Positions 33,291 through 42,119 of a DNA stretch of 64,000 nucleotides are shown piece after piece. This DNA comes from Metellina segmentata. Lineage: Eukaryota; Arthropoda; Arachnida; Araneae; Tetragnathidae. The notes beneath the pieces are model-generated. The model was not told the DNA's origin. It ran no database searches and saw only the letters and a program-made list of their open reading frames with translations. Position 1 is the first letter of the stretch. Each line of letters begins with the position of its first letter. Where the stretch lies: NCBI GenBank assembly GCA_947359465.1, contig OX375883.1, positions 20,547,828-20,611,827 of the forward strand, written 5' to 3'. Both the position numbers and the translations under genes were made by a program.

Positions 33291-33641
33291 AAGAAATTCG
33301 TCTGCAGTGGTTCCGTGCTGACCATGAAAAAAATTTAAAAGCTAATGATGTTGAGACACCTTCTTTACAAAAGAAGCTTGTTTGTAGTATTTGTTAAGTA
33401 CAGTGTCATCGTCTCCTAGAATTTTCCTTTTCTTCTAACACAGCATTTAGAAATAAACCATCATTTGGTGGCAGAGGGCCCACGTCACCTTTACCAAGAT
33501 TTTCCCCTTTGATGAGTTTCAGGGATCTACCCACAGTTGACAATTTAAACGATTTCCAATAGCACGTAACAGATGTTACAGCTGGTTCTTCACTGCGACG
33601 ATGGAACCATGAAAGAAGAGCGATAGCATGTTTACACCCTT
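33291..33641 (-). pseudogene. SWIM gene exon 3
   Basis: The acceptor ttatctctacag is followed by codons for E-GCKHAIALLSWFHRRSEEP, completing the C-X2-C...C-K-H SWIM finger, and then TSVTCYWKSFKLSTVG. Near 33412-33420 the frame shifts to DDDTVLNKYYKQASFVKK. A TAG interrupts at 33342-33344 before FFHGQHGTTADEF and a donor-like CTT|GTAAAA at 33290. The order of blocks is that of the family. Confidence 0.72.
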
Positions 33642-33837
33642 CTGTAGAGATAAATACATTATTTTTTATAAATATTCAAAAATAATAACATTACATTTTT
33701 CAAACAGAACTGGATTCTAAAAGCGGGTCAACTAAATTCAGCATTTGCGGGGTAACTAATGAGCGTGGACCGTACATTGACCGTACCAGAAAATTAATTT
33801 ACGATTGGCTTAAAAAATTTGAGACTACTAGCTGTTT

Positions 33838-34230
33838 GTGCAAAGTTTCAAAGGACGACCTAGTGTGTGTATTGGTAGATGTCGTCAGAAACTTTATTCA
33901 TCCAATTGGATATTAAAGACAAAAACTTTACTCTCCAATTGGATGGTGCACCACCACACTGGTCAGGTGACTTGTGAAATTGCCTCTATTAACATCTTCA
34001 CCGATGGATTGGACAAAGCGGCGACCACAGCTTGCCACTAACTCAATGGCTACCCAGATGCCCTGATTTAATACTATGTGACTTTTTCTTTGGGGCTTCA
34101 TGAAGGTTAATGTTTTTAACCCTCCTGTTGATCAAGCGCAGTTAAAACAGCGTATCGCAACCACTATCATTGCACATGCTTCAGATTCCCTAACACGCGT
34201 CTGGGGTGACAAATACAACTATTGACGACC
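33838..34230 (+). pseudogene. Mariner/Tc-like transposase relic in a SWIM-gene intron
   Basis: Plus-strand frames read KGRPSV, later LQLDGAPPHWS (the second catalytic Asp block with the usual D-G-A-P-P-H), then WLPRCPD and CDFFFG (normally W-P-P-R-S-P-D-L-x-P-x-D-F-F-L-W-G), with a stop and frameshifts between. Together these are the last third of an arthropod DD34D-type transposase. It lies in the intron between exons 2 and 3. Confidence 0.65.
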
Positions 34231-34289
34231 AGCTACAGGCTCAAGTCCAACAACGCAGGTCCTTTGTTTATAAATTCCCCAATTCCCAC

Positions 34290-34900
34290 TGACTATCCAA
34301 TTGTATCTTAAATTCGTACACTCCCTTTGAATTAACTATATTTTCTGGCAACGCGTTCCTTTTGTCTATTAAACTCTTAAAGTAGTAGTTTTTCCTTATA
34401 TCCCGATTAAAATGTGTCTTATTCAATTGATACCCATGGCCCCTTGTTCTGTTATCCATATTGAAATTTAAGCCCTGTGTATCCCCTTGTTTTACCAACT
34501 TGAAAAGATGAATCAATTTGAATTAACTATATTTTCTGGCAACGCGTTCCTTTTGTCTATTAAACTCTTAAAGTAGTAGTTTTTCCTTAAATCCCGATTA
34601 AAATGTGTCTTATTCAATTTATACCCATGTCCCCTTGTTCTGTTATCCATATTGTAATCTAAGCCCTCTGTGTCCCCTCGTTTTACCAACTTGAAAAGAT
34701 GAATAAAATTCCCCCTCCTTCTTCTTCTTTCCAGTGTATACATGTTTAGCTTACTTAAACGTTCATTATAGTCGAGATTTTCTATCCCCTTTATTATTTT
34801 TCTAGCTCTGTTGCTGAACCCTTTCAATTAATTCTATATCCTTTCTCATATATGGAACCCAGAATTGTACAGCATATTCTAGATGTGGCCAGTTCTATGT
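34290..34900 (-). pseudogene. LINE RT C-terminal relic with a 191-bp tandem duplication
   Basis: The minus strand reads HLEYAVQFWVPYMRKDIELI, a 1-bp shift, then RARKIIKGIENLDYNERLSK and TLERRRRRGNFIHLFKLV. This is the conserved region after the RT palm of CR1/L2-type elements (P-H-L-E-Y-x-x-x-x-W, A-x-K-x-I, Y-x-x-R-L, L-x-x-R-R-x-R-x-D/N). The last 191 bp are present twice (34326-34516 and 34517-34707), about 6% diverged, so the NMDNRTRGHGYKLNKTHFNR block occurs in both. It lies in a SWIM-gene intron. Confidence 0.72.
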
Positions 34901-35194
34901 GTGTAGTGTGACGAAGGGAACATAGAACACACATAGAACATGTCACAGTATCTAAAAAAACTTTAAACATTCACCTACACTTGTAAAAAAGATTTTAGCA
35001 AGTAAACATTTTAAATCAAAACCGTGTTAATTATGAAATTTCTTTTTGAAAAATTATGTACAAATAAATATTTTAAGATGATTACGACATGATAACTGGA
35101 GTTTTAATGCTGCTTTGTGGCAACAAGTGAAATCAATAACAGACCTGGATTTGAACTCAGTAATACTAGAAATGCAATTCAAAATTAAATCTAC

Positions 35195-35354
35195 CTAAAG
35201 AAGCAGCACAATCATCACACTGAACAGAGAGCACCTCCTTCTCAACTTCATTGCATATCAGTGACAAATTATAAGCTTTATTCCGCACGGGTATGTTCAG
35301 GTGTGACTTTTGCTTTGACTGTGCAAATGTTAGTCTCCCTTTTAACTTGGACAT
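35195..35354 (-). pseudogene. SWIM gene exon 2, 3' part after the BEL/Pao insertion
   Basis: The reading frame of the 41462-41504 piece resumes exactly at the other target copy (35350-35354) as QVKRE and then NICTVKAKVTPEH. After the extra C at 35289-35291 the correct frame is RNKAYNLSLICNEVEKEVLS, then CDDCAASL and the donor at 35194. CDDC forms the first metal pair of the SWIM finger and the second (CKH) is in exon 3. Confidence 0.74.
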
Positions 35355-35662
35355 TGTTGGATTTATACTCTACCCTGATTATTATCTTTGTTTTGATATA
35401 TTTGTTAAGTTGCGAATGGCAACAGTCTAGTTTTTGTGATATACGCAGAGAATGGCTTTTGAGTTGATTTTAGAATTTTGCTAGAGAAAATTGTATATTA
35501 TTTACGCCATAAATGCTGCTGAGTGTTATTTTGTGATTTAAAGCAGAGTGTACGTATGAGAATTGTAAATAAACTGTTTGAGTACTTGTGATATAAGACG
35601 TTTTTATGGAACAGTTTACTACACTCTGGATTACTTCTGATTCCGATATCCAAAACGGAACA
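35355..35662 (+). repeat. BEL/Pao 5' LTR
   Basis: 308 bp, TG...CA ends (tgttggattt... aaaacggaaca). It contains an aataaa signal at 35568-35573. The transcription start is not determined. Confidence 0.95.
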
Positions 35663-35664
35663 TC

Positions 35665-35682
35665 TGGCGTCCGCGACAGGAC
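35665..35682 (+). promoter_or_regulatory. Primer-binding site candidate
   Basis: tggcgtccgcgacagg starts two bases after the LTR, at the position where BEL/Pao elements carry a sequence complementary to a tRNA 3' end. I did not assign the tRNA. Confidence 0.6.
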
Positions 35683-35759
35683 TCGACTGCTGATTAATGA
35701 GTGAGTTTTTGTTTGTTTATCCTACTTTCTGAATTGTTTATACTATTTTCGGAATTGAT

Positions 35760-38700
35760 ATGGAAGCAGCAAAGAAAAATAGAACTCAGCAGAGGAGACT
35801 GTTTAGTAAAGCATGTAATGAGTTTGATGCTGAAGAAGCAAACTTAGAAATTTCCGATAAAGTAATTAAACTGAGAGTTATTGAGGAAAAAGCTACGCTA
35901 ATGGTAAATTCTGAAGAAAGTGTTAAGCAGTTTCTTTTTTCTGAAGACGTTGAAGATGATGTAATAGAGAAAGAGATCGATGAATCAGAAAGTTATATAG
36001 ACCGTTGGCGGTTTTTGCAGTTAAAGTTGAAACAACTTTCGCTTTCTGAAAGAGAAGACGTTGTTTCGAATTGTAGCGTTTCTCAGCAAAAAACATTATT
36101 ACGTTACCCTAAAATACAGTTGCCTACATTTAATGGAGATTTAAGGAACTGGCTTAGATTTTGGGGTCAATTTGAGAAAGTCGATAAAGACCTTAATTTA
36201 GATTCGCATGATAAGTTTGCATACCTATCCCAATGTATGGAGAAGGGAAGTGTTGCCGAAGATTTAATTAAAAGTTTTCCACCCGGGGGAAACAGTTACG
36301 ATAAAGCTATCGAACAATTAAAATTACGTTTTGGCAGAGAAGAATTACTTATACAAGTGTATGTTAGGGATCTTCTATCATTAGTTCTTCAAAAGCAGAA
36401 TATGAGAAAATCTTTGAGAAATCTTTATGATTTATTAGAAACAAAGCTCCGTGCGCTTGAGATATTAGGAGTAACTAGAGATAAATATGCGGCTATGCTT
36501 TTCCCACTTGTTGAGTCTGCTTTACCTGAGGAAACGCTTCTAGCGTGGGAACGATATAGATCTACAAGTCGTAGATCACATGATGAGGAAGATCAAAATA
36601 CTACAAAAATTACAACAAAGACTGATCTCGATTCAATTCTTGATTTTCTTCAAGATGAAGTACAGGCAGAGGAGCGTATAATTTTAGCCTCACAAAATTT
36701 TGGAGTTGAAACCAAACATAATTTTAAATTGTTCAAGGAGAAGAGGGCTGGAATCAATAAGCACAAATATGGGGACACTCGTCAAATAGCTAGTGCGGCT
36801 GATCTTTTAACCTCTTCAAAGGAACAGAGACAGTGCATATTTTGCCACAGTTTACATAATTCCACTGACTGTTTGAAGGTACGAAAAATGGCGATGAAAG
36901 ATAGAGAGAATCTCGTAGAGAAATCAAGGTGCTGTTTTCTGTGCTTAAAACCGGGTCATCAAGTTCGTAAATGCTACTCAAGGGTAACTTGTTTGGGTTG
37001 TGGAAAAAGACATCATATTTTACTCTGTCATAACATAAAGCAACAAGCATTCTCACCTACCGGAAACGAAACTGCAGAGTTAGATAATGTTCCTAATGAG
37101 GATCAAGCACTTGCGAATGTCTCCAAAAGCCCTAGTGTTATGTTACTAACATTAACGGTTTTAATCAGAGGTGATGGGAGAAAACGGAAGGCAAGAGCCA
37201 TCATAGACTCTGCTTCGCAGCGCTCTTACATTTTAAAAAATACTGCGAAAGAGATGAAATATAAAAGGGAAAGCTGGGAATATCTTCAACATTCTCTGTT
37301 CGGTGGAGAAAATACAGGAGTGTGTAAGCATGATGTGTTTACTTTATATTTGACAAGTTGCGATGGGTCTTATAACTGTCATTTCCAAGTATTGAGTCAA
37401 CCTGTTATCTGTGAAAGCGTTCCACCGACAATGCCTGCGATTCATTTAAAAGAGCTTACTGACTGTAGTATTCATGTGAACGATGATTATAAAGGTCCTA
37501 TTGAAATTTTAATAGGAGCCGATGTAGCTGGAAAAATCATTACCGGGGGTTACAAATCCTTACCTTGTGGTTTAACAGCAATGGAAACACGTTTAGGGTG
37601 GACTATTATGGGACGTACGCACCAGATTTCTTCAGAGGAAAATGAAATCTCTGTAGCTAATTCTATGCTTTCTACAACTAAGACAATAACAGAATTGTGG
37701 ACTCTTGACACACTTGGCATTACCGATCCATCTGAGAAGAAAACTAAAGAAGACCTTCAGGAATCAGCCAGAGAGCATTTTCTTAACACAGTTCAGGTCA
37801 ACAAAGACAATCGTTTTGTGGTACATTTACCTTGGCTTGACGATCACCTTCCCCTGCCTGATAATTTTAATTTGGCTTTAAAGAGACTGGAAGGTACTGT
37901 GCGAAAGTTAAAAGAAGAACATTTGTATGACGATTATAATCAAATATTTGAAGAATGGACAAGAGAAGGAATAATCGAAGAAGTTCCTAAGCATGAGATT
38001 CTATTGCCGTCTCATTATTTACCACACAGACATGTCGTGAAAGAAAATAGCACAACCAGAATCAGACCTGTGTTTGATGCTTCAGCGAAGCTGAGAGCTT
38101 CCCCAAGCTTGAATGACTGCCTGGAGAAAGGAATAAACCTTGTTGAGTTAATCCCCACTATATTAACACGTTTTCGGATGAACAAGTTTGGAGTTACGGC
38201 GGACATCCGTAAAGCATTTTTACAAATTTGCCTACAAGAAAACGACAAAGACTATTTGAGATTTCTTTGGTATAATGAAAACAATGAACTGAAATATTTT
38301 AGACACTGTCGGGTCGTCTTTGGAATTTCTAGTAGCCCTTTCTTACTTAATTCTGTGATTCAATATCATCTAGAAACGATCTTGGAGGAAGCACAACTTG
38401 GGAACTCAAAATATCCTGTGGATATCGTTCAGAAATTTAAAAACAGTTTTTACGTGGACAATTGTTTAACTAGTGTAAAAACTGAGACAGAATTGCATGA
38501 GTTCATTCAAGTAGCTACAGGTATTATGTCAGAAAGGAAGTTTGACCTTAGAGGGTGGGAGCACAATTGTTCCCAGTTCTCAACAGAAGAGGTTTCTTGT
38601 GTTAAAAATAAAATTATCCCGGTATTAGGCCTGCAATGGGTTTTAAACTCAGATACTCTTTCTGTAAATTTAAAGGAAGTTTGCGAAGATAATGGACCTG

Positions 38701-41066
38701 TTACTAAACGAAAAATACTGTCGGAAGTTCACAAAATTTTTGACCCTATTGGGTTTACCTGTCCAGTGACTTTGTACCCGAAACTAATGTTACAAGAACT
38801 GTGGAAAATGAAAACAACTTGGGATTCGGAGTTACCACCAGCAATATCTAAAAAATTCGAGAAGTGGAGAAAACAGTTGAATCTACTTAAGGAAATTGCT
38901 ATCCCTAGATGTTTAATAAAAGACTCTGATGATACCTGCAGTTTAAGTTTACACGTTTTTTGTGACGCGAGCAAAATAGCTTATGCTACCTGTATATTTT
39001 TAAGGAATGAAAGTAAAAACTTAACTTCATGTGAACTAGTTCAAGCACGGTGCAAGGTAGCTCCGCTGAAGTCTACTACAATTCCTCGGTTGGAGTTGTT
39101 AGCGTGCACTATTGGTACCCGACTGTGGCAAAGAGTTATAGCAGATTTGAACTTGGGAAATATTCCAACCTTCTTTTGGACTGACTCCAGTAACGCCTTG
39201 TATTGGATAAAAGGCAGCGAAAACTGGACACCATTTGTATATAACAGAGTACGAGAAATTAGATTAGTGAGTAAACCGGAAAATTGGTATTATGTACCTG
39301 GATCGATGAATCCGGCAGATCTACCCTCCAGAGGTTGTTCCGTTCGACAATTGTTGGAGACAGAGTGGTGGCAAGGACCTACTTGGCTCTATTACCCATC
39401 TGCTGAATGGCCTAGATCTGAATTCTCCGTAAATAAAGAAGAAGTGTTGAAAGAAAAGAGGAAGGAAATAGTATCATCTATGGTGAACCTTCAAAATATC
39501 GACAATTCCTTCATCTATAAGTTTTCGAGCTATAGCAAAACTATAAGAATTATTGCCTGGCTACTTCGATTCATTAATAATAGTCGTATTCCGAGAAATA
39601 CTAGAAAATATGGTAGCCTTGATTCCGAAGAAATTTCTGTAGCTGAGTATGGAGTTATCAGAATAATACAGAAAGAAAGCTTCGTTAATGAACAAGATGA
39701 TAAGTTGAAAACTGTGGGAGCCTTCAAAGATAAAGACGATATCATCCGATTGAAAACAAAACTTTTATATCGACCAGATAGTAAAGATTTTAGAATGCCT
39801 GCAATTTTACCATCTAAACACGAAGTTGTAAATCGTATAGTGATGCACTATCATGTAAAAAATGCTCATGCTGGGACTCAAATACTGCTTAACATTTTAA
39901 GAGAGCGATTCTGGATTGTGCATGGTAGAAAGACAGTGAGATCCATCTTATCCAAATGTATTGTTTGTAAGAGACTTTCTGCAAAGAAGCTTGATGCTCT
40001 CACTGCATCTCTTCCAGAAGACCGTGTACGAGAGGCTGCTGTGTTTGAGATCTGCGGTGTTGACCTGGCGGGACCACTGTTTCTCAGAGATAATAAGAAA
40101 ACTTGGGTTTGTCTATTCACATGCGCTGTATATAGAGCAGTACACATTGAATTAGTGGATTCTTTATCTACGCAATCCTTTTTAATGGCTTTGCGCAGGT
40201 TTATAGCCCGTAGAGGACGAGGCAGCACTATCTATTGTGATAATGGCTCCAATTTTGTGGGTGCTTCAAATTTGCTAAGTGCGGTGGATTGGAACCTTAT
40301 TGTGAGTGACACTGCTCTTCATCCTATTAAGTGGAAATTCAACCCACCGACTGCCTCTTGGTGGGGTGGATGGTGGGAGAGACTGATCGGTATTCTTAAA
40401 AGATTATTGAGAAGAGTACTGGGCCGATCTACTTTAACCTATGAACAGATGACGACGGTGTTATGTGATTGCGAATCCATAATCAATTCTCGACCGTTGA
40501 CATACGTCGCGGATAATGACGCAGAGCTGGTTCCTTTGACTCCTTCGATGTTCCTACAAGACATCAAAGAGAGTGGTGTTCCTGACTGTGATAGAATTGA
40601 TCATCAGAGTATTAACAAACGTGTTAAGTATCGACACAATTTGCAAAAAGCCTTAAGAAATAGATTTCGATCGGAATACTTGGGAGCTCTGCTTCAGAGA
40701 CCAGAACGTAAAAGGGCTGCCGAAGTAGCTGTTGGTGACGTCGTCTTGATTGGAAGCGACAACACGAAACGTATCAGTTGGCCCCTTGGGAAAATAGTGG
40801 AGGTAATCCCAGGGAAAGATGGAGTTACAAGGCTTGTAAGACTAAAAACTGCAAGGGGTGAGTTGCTTCGACCGATACAACGCCTCTATCCTTTAGAAGT
40901 GTCAGCAGCAAAGTCAGTTCTAGTAGGAGAAAAGTTACCAGGTACAAAATCAAGTGAGCAACCAGAAGTCAGTCAATCAGTTGACTGCAATATTGAATCT
41001 TCTGAGGAGGCAAGAAAAACTAGAGGTGGCCGTATCATTAAGATGCCTCGTAAGCTGGACTTGTGA
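35760..41066 (+). CDS. BEL/Pao gag-pol polyprotein (1768 aa)
   Basis: Single open frame. Order of domains: Gag-like DUF1759 region from about residue 110 (LPTFNGDLRNWLRFWGQF). Three zinc knuckles follow at about 359, 391 and 411 (CIFCHSLHNSTDC, CFLCLKPGHQVRKC, CLGCGKRHHILLC). A retropepsin-type protease comes at about 480 (AIIDSASQRS, with DSA for the usual DSG/DTG), with LIGADVAG at 584. The reverse transcriptase spans about 765-900 (RIRPVFDAS, VTADIRKAFLQ, FYVDNC). RNase H is at about 1064-1180 (VFCDASK, TIPRLELLA, WTDSSNA, NPADLPSRG). The integrase has the H2C2 finger (HYHVKNAHAG...CIVC, 1363-1400) and the catalytic core GVDLAGP, YCDNGSNF and WWERLIG (1433-1540). A C-terminal DUF5641 domain follows (VGDVVLIGSDN, about 1658). 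Length and order are normal for BEL/Pao. The second RT catalytic Asp is Asn (YVDN). Confidence 0.97.
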   Translation: MEAAKKNRTQQRRLFSKACNEFDAEEANLEISDKVIKLRVIEEKATLMVNSEESVKQFLFSEDVEDDVIEKEIDESESYIDRWRFLQLKLKQLSLSEREDVVSNCSVSQQKTLLRYPKIQLPTFNGDLRNWLRFWGQFEKVDKDLNLDSHDKFAYLSQCMEKGSVAEDLIKSFPPGGNSYDKAIEQLKLRFGREELLIQVYVRDLLSLVLQKQNMRKSLRNLYDLLETKLRALEILGVTRDKYAAMLFPLVESALPEETLLAWERYRSTSRRSHDEEDQNTTKITTKTDLDSILDFLQDEVQAEERIILASQNFGVETKHNFKLFKEKRAGINKHKYGDTRQIASAADLLTSSKEQRQCIFCHSLHNSTDCLKVRKMAMKDRENLVEKSRCCFLCLKPGHQVRKCYSRVTCLGCGKRHHILLCHNIKQQAFSPTGNETAELDNVPNEDQALANVSKSPSVMLLTLTVLIRGDGRKRKARAIIDSASQRSYILKNTAKEMKYKRESWEYLQHSLFGGENTGVCKHDVFTLYLTSCDGSYNCHFQVLSQPVICESVPPTMPAIHLKELTDCSIHVNDDYKGPIEILIGADVAGKIITGGYKSLPCGLTAMETRLGWTIMGRTHQISSEENEISVANSMLSTTKTITELWTLDTLGITDPSEKKTKEDLQESAREHFLNTVQVNKDNRFVVHLPWLDDHLPLPDNFNLALKRLEGTVRKLKEEHLYDDYNQIFEEWTREGIIEEVPKHEILLPSHYLPHRHVVKENSTTRIRPVFDASAKLRASPSLNDCLEKGINLVELIPTILTRFRMNKFGVTADIRKAFLQICLQENDKDYLRFLWYNENNELKYFRHCRVVFGISSSPFLLNSVIQYHLETILEEAQLGNSKYPVDIVQKFKNSFYVDNCLTSVKTETELHEFIQVATGIMSERKFDLRGWEHNCSQFSTEEVSCVKNKIIPVLGLQWVLNSDTLSVNLKEVCEDNGPVTKRKILSEVHKIFDPIGFTCPVTLYPKLMLQELWKMKTTWDSELPPAISKKFEKWRKQLNLLKEIAIPRCLIKDSDDTCSLSLHVFCDASKIAYATCIFLRNESKNLTSCELVQARCKVAPLKSTTIPRLELLACTIGTRLWQRVIADLNLGNIPTFFWTDSSNALYWIKGSENWTPFVYNRVREIRLVSKPENWYYVPGSMNPADLPSRGCSVRQLLETEWWQGPTWLYYPSAEWPRSEFSVNKEEVLKEKRKEIVSSMVNLQNIDNSFIYKFSSYSKTIRIIAWLLRFINNSRIPRNTRKYGSLDSEEISVAEYGVIRIIQKESFVNEQDDKLKTVGAFKDKDDIIRLKTKLLYRPDSKDFRMPAILPSKHEVVNRIVMHYHVKNAHAGTQILLNILRERFWIVHGRKTVRSILSKCIVCKRLSAKKLDALTASLPEDRVREAAVFEICGVDLAGPLFLRDNKKTWVCLFTCAVYRAVHIELVDSLSTQSFLMALRRFIARRGRGSTIYCDNGSNFVGASNLLSAVDWNLIVSDTALHPIKWKFNPPTASWWGGWWERLIGILKRLLRRVLGRSTLTYEQMTTVLCDCESIINSRPLTYVADNDAELVPLTPSMFLQDIKESGVPDCDRIDHQSINKRVKYRHNLQKALRNRFRSEYLGALLQRPERKRAAEVAVGDVVLIGSDNTKRISWPLGKIVEVIPGKDGVTRLVRLKTARGELLRPIQRLYPLEVSAAKSVLVGEKLPGTKSSEQPEVSQSVDCNIESSEEARKTRGGRIIKMPRKLDL

Positions 41067-41142
41067 ACTGTTTATATAATTTTGTTATTGTAATTGTGAC
41101 TATAATTAGTTATAAGTTAAATTTTAAGATGAAAGTTAACTT

Positions 41143-41153
41143 AGGTGGGAGAA
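41143..41153 (+). promoter_or_regulatory. Polypurine tract
   Basis: aggtgggagaa lies immediately before the 3' LTR, the place for plus-strand priming. Confidence 0.75.
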
Positions 41154-41461
41154 TGTTGGATTTATACTCTACCCTGATTATTATCTTTGTTTTGATATAT
41201 TTGTTAAGTTGCGAATGGCAACAGTCTAGTTTTTGTGATATACGCAGAGAATGGCTTTTGAGTTGATTTTAGAATTTTGCTAGAGAAAATTGTATATTAT
41301 TTACGCCATAAATGCTGCTGAGTGTTATTTTGTGATTTAAAGCAGAGTGTACGTATGAGAATTGTAAATAAACTGTTTGAGTACTTGTGATATAAGACGT
41401 TTTTATGGAACAGTTTACTACACTCTGGATTACTTCTGATTCCGATATCCAAAACGGAACA
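41154..41461 (+). repeat. BEL/Pao 3' LTR
   Basis: Identical in length and, as far as I can read, in sequence to the 5' LTR. aataaa at 41367-41372 would be the poly(A) signal of the element. Confidence 0.95.
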
Positions 41462-41504
41462 GACATAACCAACAGCATTGTCGCCATAACTCTCTCGTCC
41501 TGAC
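41462..41504 (-). pseudogene. SWIM gene exon 2, 5' part before the BEL/Pao insertion
   Basis: The acceptor cttcag at 41510-41505 is followed by the block SGRESYGDNAVGYV, cut by the retrotransposon at the 5-bp target gacat (41462-41466). Confidence 0.72.
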
Positions 41505-41949
41505 CTGAAGAAAGAACACAATATTTTTTAAATATATAAAAACTTAAATGAAAATTATTTACCATTGTACTAAAAAATTTTATAATTTAAGTTTCGTTTT
41601 ACAATTTGTATTGTAAGTAAATTTAAGTATTTCAGCCATGAGGCTTTTGCCTTTTCAAAGCAAAATTTATTTAGTCAGAATAATGCTATAGTTTTACTTC
41701 TTAGTGGAAATGAAATGCTACCTTTCAATTTGTTTCTACTATACAATTTTTGGTGCTGTACAGTAGTATTCAGCACATCTATTAAATTCACAATGAACTA
41801 GTATGCGTCAATAATAAGCCTACAGGCAGAATAGTATTATAGTGTTTCAATGTGCAATAAAAATTAAATTTTTAAGTATAAATGTAGAATTTCCTTAATC
41901 TCAATTAATTTTAGGTCAATTTATGAAAATTACTAAAGATCATGCCTAC

Positions 41950-42072
41950 CTCATAGCTTTAACTCCTCGTATTTCTGCTCCTATAAAATCCGGATTTTTT
42001 CCCCATGGAAATCGTATCTATCTTGGGGAAATTATCAGATAGGCCTTTGACAAATCTCGGCAAAATCGACAT
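41950..42072 (-). pseudogene. SWIM gene exon 1
   Basis: ATG at 42072 opens MSILPRFVKGLSDNFPKIDT, then a six-A run where the frame changes, then GAEIRGVKAMR up to the donor at 41949. The beginning fits the N-terminus of this family. The frame change sits in a homopolymer, so a sequencing error is possible. The 250 bp upstream (to about 42360) would be the promoter/5' UTR. It has no clear TATA box. Confidence 0.6.
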
Positions 42073-42119
42073 CGTAAACGAAATGTACAATAAAATAAAC
42101 GAAAGATGATTCTAAAAGT

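Larger units (their letters stand above)
35350..41466 (+). mobile_element. Complete BEL/Pao LTR retrotransposon with 5-bp target duplication
   Basis: Left LTR 35355-35662, right LTR 41154-41461, both 308 bp and identical by eye, running tgttgga...cggaaca. gacat flanks both ends (35350-35354 and 41462-41466). A primer-binding-site candidate tggcgtccgcgacagg lies at 35665-35680 and a polypurine tract aggtgggagaa at 41143-41153. One open polyprotein of 1768 codons fills the middle. Identical LTRs and an intact frame point to a recent insertion. The element stands in the opposite sense to the host gene it interrupts. Confidence 0.97.
33291..42072 (-). pseudogene. SWIM-type zinc-finger gene, three exons, split by BEL/Pao
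   Basis: On the minus strand three pieces join through good splice sites into the central part of an uncharacterised SWIM zinc-finger protein family known from arthropods: 42072-41950, 41504-41462 continued at 35354-35195, and 33641-33291. Donors are ATGAG|GTAGG (41949) and TTTAG|GTAGA (35194). Acceptors are cttcag (41505) and ctacag (33642). The phases agree across both junctions. Diagnostic blocks are GRESYGDNAVGYVQVKRE, then CDDCAASL, then across the intron GCKHAIALLSWFHRRSEEPA and TCYWKSFKLSTVG. Lesions are the BEL/Pao element in exon 2, a shift in an A6 run (41995-42000), an extra C at 35289-35291, a shift near 33412-33420 and a TAG at 33342-33344. The usual C-terminal YqaJ-like half was not found. 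Confidence 0.78.

Noticed and set aside
35166..35354. 62-codon minus ORF starting MSKLKGRL as an independent gene
   Set aside because: Its start lies at the retrotransposon target site and its first 20 codons are the wrong frame of the SWIM exon.
41269..41565. 98-codon minus ORF across the 3' LTR
   Set aside because: A chimera of LTR sequence and the interrupted SWIM exon in a wrong frame.
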